Assembly (NCBI GenBank): GCA_022842805.1
Contig: JALHOX010000288.1
Span: 1-5,944 of the forward strand
Source of the DNA: Phycisphaerae bacterium
Lineage (GTDB): Bacteria > Planctomycetota > Phycisphaerae > UBA1845 > Fen-1342
Direction: 5' to 3'
Length of the DNA stretch: 5,944 bases
The notes under the pieces: model-generated
What the model was told of the DNA's origin: nothing
The model's input: only the letters and a program-made list of their open reading frames with translations
Database searches by the model: none
Translations under genes and position numbers: made by a program
Shown here: one piece after another, positions 5,776 through 5,944 of the stretch
Position numbering within the stretch: position 1 is the stretch's first letter
How the letters are laid out: every line of letters begins with the position of its first letter

Positions 5776-5817
5776 CGCTCGCGGCGTCCGCCGACAGATC
5801 GGCGGACGCCGCGAGCG
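5776..5817 (-). terminator. 19-bp perfect hairpin between tuf and rpmG
   Basis: Bases 5776-5794 and 5799-5817 are perfect inverted repeats of 19 bp with a 4-base loop (TCTG on the minus strand), starting 15 bases after the tuf stop codon. The position suits a terminator, partial terminator or mRNA 3'-end protector for tuf. A U-rich tract is missing: the minus strand continues CAGTCTTTGAACC. It is therefore not a standard intrinsic terminator, and its role is inferred from position and stem strength. Confidence 0.55.
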
Positions 5818-5832
5818 ATTTAGTTCGTCACC

Positions 5833-5928
5833 TTACTCGATGATCTTGGTGACGACGCCCGAGCCGACCGTGCGACCGCCTTCGCGAATCGCGAAGCGCA
5901 GGCCCTCTTCCATGGCGACCGGGGCGAG
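5833..5928 (-). CDS. tuf: Elongation factor Tu, C-terminal end (5' partial)
   Basis: Only the last 31 codons and the TAA stop are present; the rest is cut off by the adapter junction. The visible residues include PVAMEEGLRFAIREGG and RTVGSGVVTKIIE, the almost invariant end of EF-Tu domain 3. EF-Tu is the GTPase that delivers aminoacyl-tRNA to the ribosome. Its place upstream of rpmG, tRNA-Trp, secE and nusG is the order seen in many bacteria and supports the call. Confidence 0.95.
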   Translation of the reverse strand, partial: LAPVAMEEGLRFAIREGGRTVGSGVVTKIIE

Positions 5929-5944
5929 AGATCGGAAGAGCGTC
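5929..5944 (-). other. Illumina adapter remnant at right end
   Basis: The last 16 bases, AGATCGGAAGAGCGTC, are the reverse complement of the Illumina read-1 (universal) adapter end. The first 13 of them are the reverse complement of bases 1-13. They are library sequence, and the tuf truncation here is technical. Confidence 0.95.

Noticed and set aside
1..5944. Inverted terminal repeats suggesting a transposon or linear element
   Set aside because: The matching ends are Illumina adapter sequence, not mobile-element termini, and no transposase or integrase is present.

Overview
The window is GC-rich bacterial chromosomal sequence, most probably from a member of the Planctomycetota. That placement is an inference from protein style: a NusG with the RKLYPGYVFVEM and GDFIGSGGKPSPM segments, a long SecE, a zinc-free L33 and a rhomboid protease with a TPR-like tail. 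No 16S rRNA gene is present to confirm it. Both ends are technical: bases 1-13 and 5929-5944 match Illumina adapter sequence, so the two truncated end genes are cut by the clone or contig end and not by biology.

Layout, left to right. (1) 14-788, plus strand: the C-terminal part of a large superfamily 1 helicase (motifs V and VI) followed by a Vsr/MTES_1575-like nuclease domain whose usual glutamate seems to be replaced by leucine. (2) 1040-1768, plus: a lipoprotein with a CAP/SCP (YkwD-like) domain. (3) 1818-1889, minus: tRNA-Thr(CGU), with a plausible promoter at 1921-1949. (4) 2009-3157, minus: a rhomboid intramembrane serine protease with a soluble helical, TPR-like tail. (5) 3377-3919, plus, divergent from the rhomboid: a small exported DcrB/PsbP-like protein. 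(6) 4041-5928, minus: the translation/secretion cluster tuf (3' end only), rpmG, tRNA-Trp(CCA), secE and nusG, closed by a clear intrinsic terminator at 4041-4073.

The cluster follows the widespread bacterial order tuf-rpmG-trnW-secE-nusG. In many bacteria this continues into rplK-rplA-rplJ-rplL-rpoB-rpoC; here it stops after nusG and meets a convergent, unrelated gene. A 19-bp perfect hairpin separates tuf from rpmG and may divide expression of the abundant EF-Tu from the genes after it. The remaining genes (helicase-nuclease, CAP lipoprotein, rhomboid, DcrB-like) look like independent single-gene units.

No CRISPR array, insertion sequence, prophage or evident new multi-gene system is visible. 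The points most worth following are the altered nuclease site, the separation of nusG from the ribosomal/RNA polymerase operon, and the tuf-rpmG hairpin with a possible competing pairing. No intergenic gap exceeds 300 bases.
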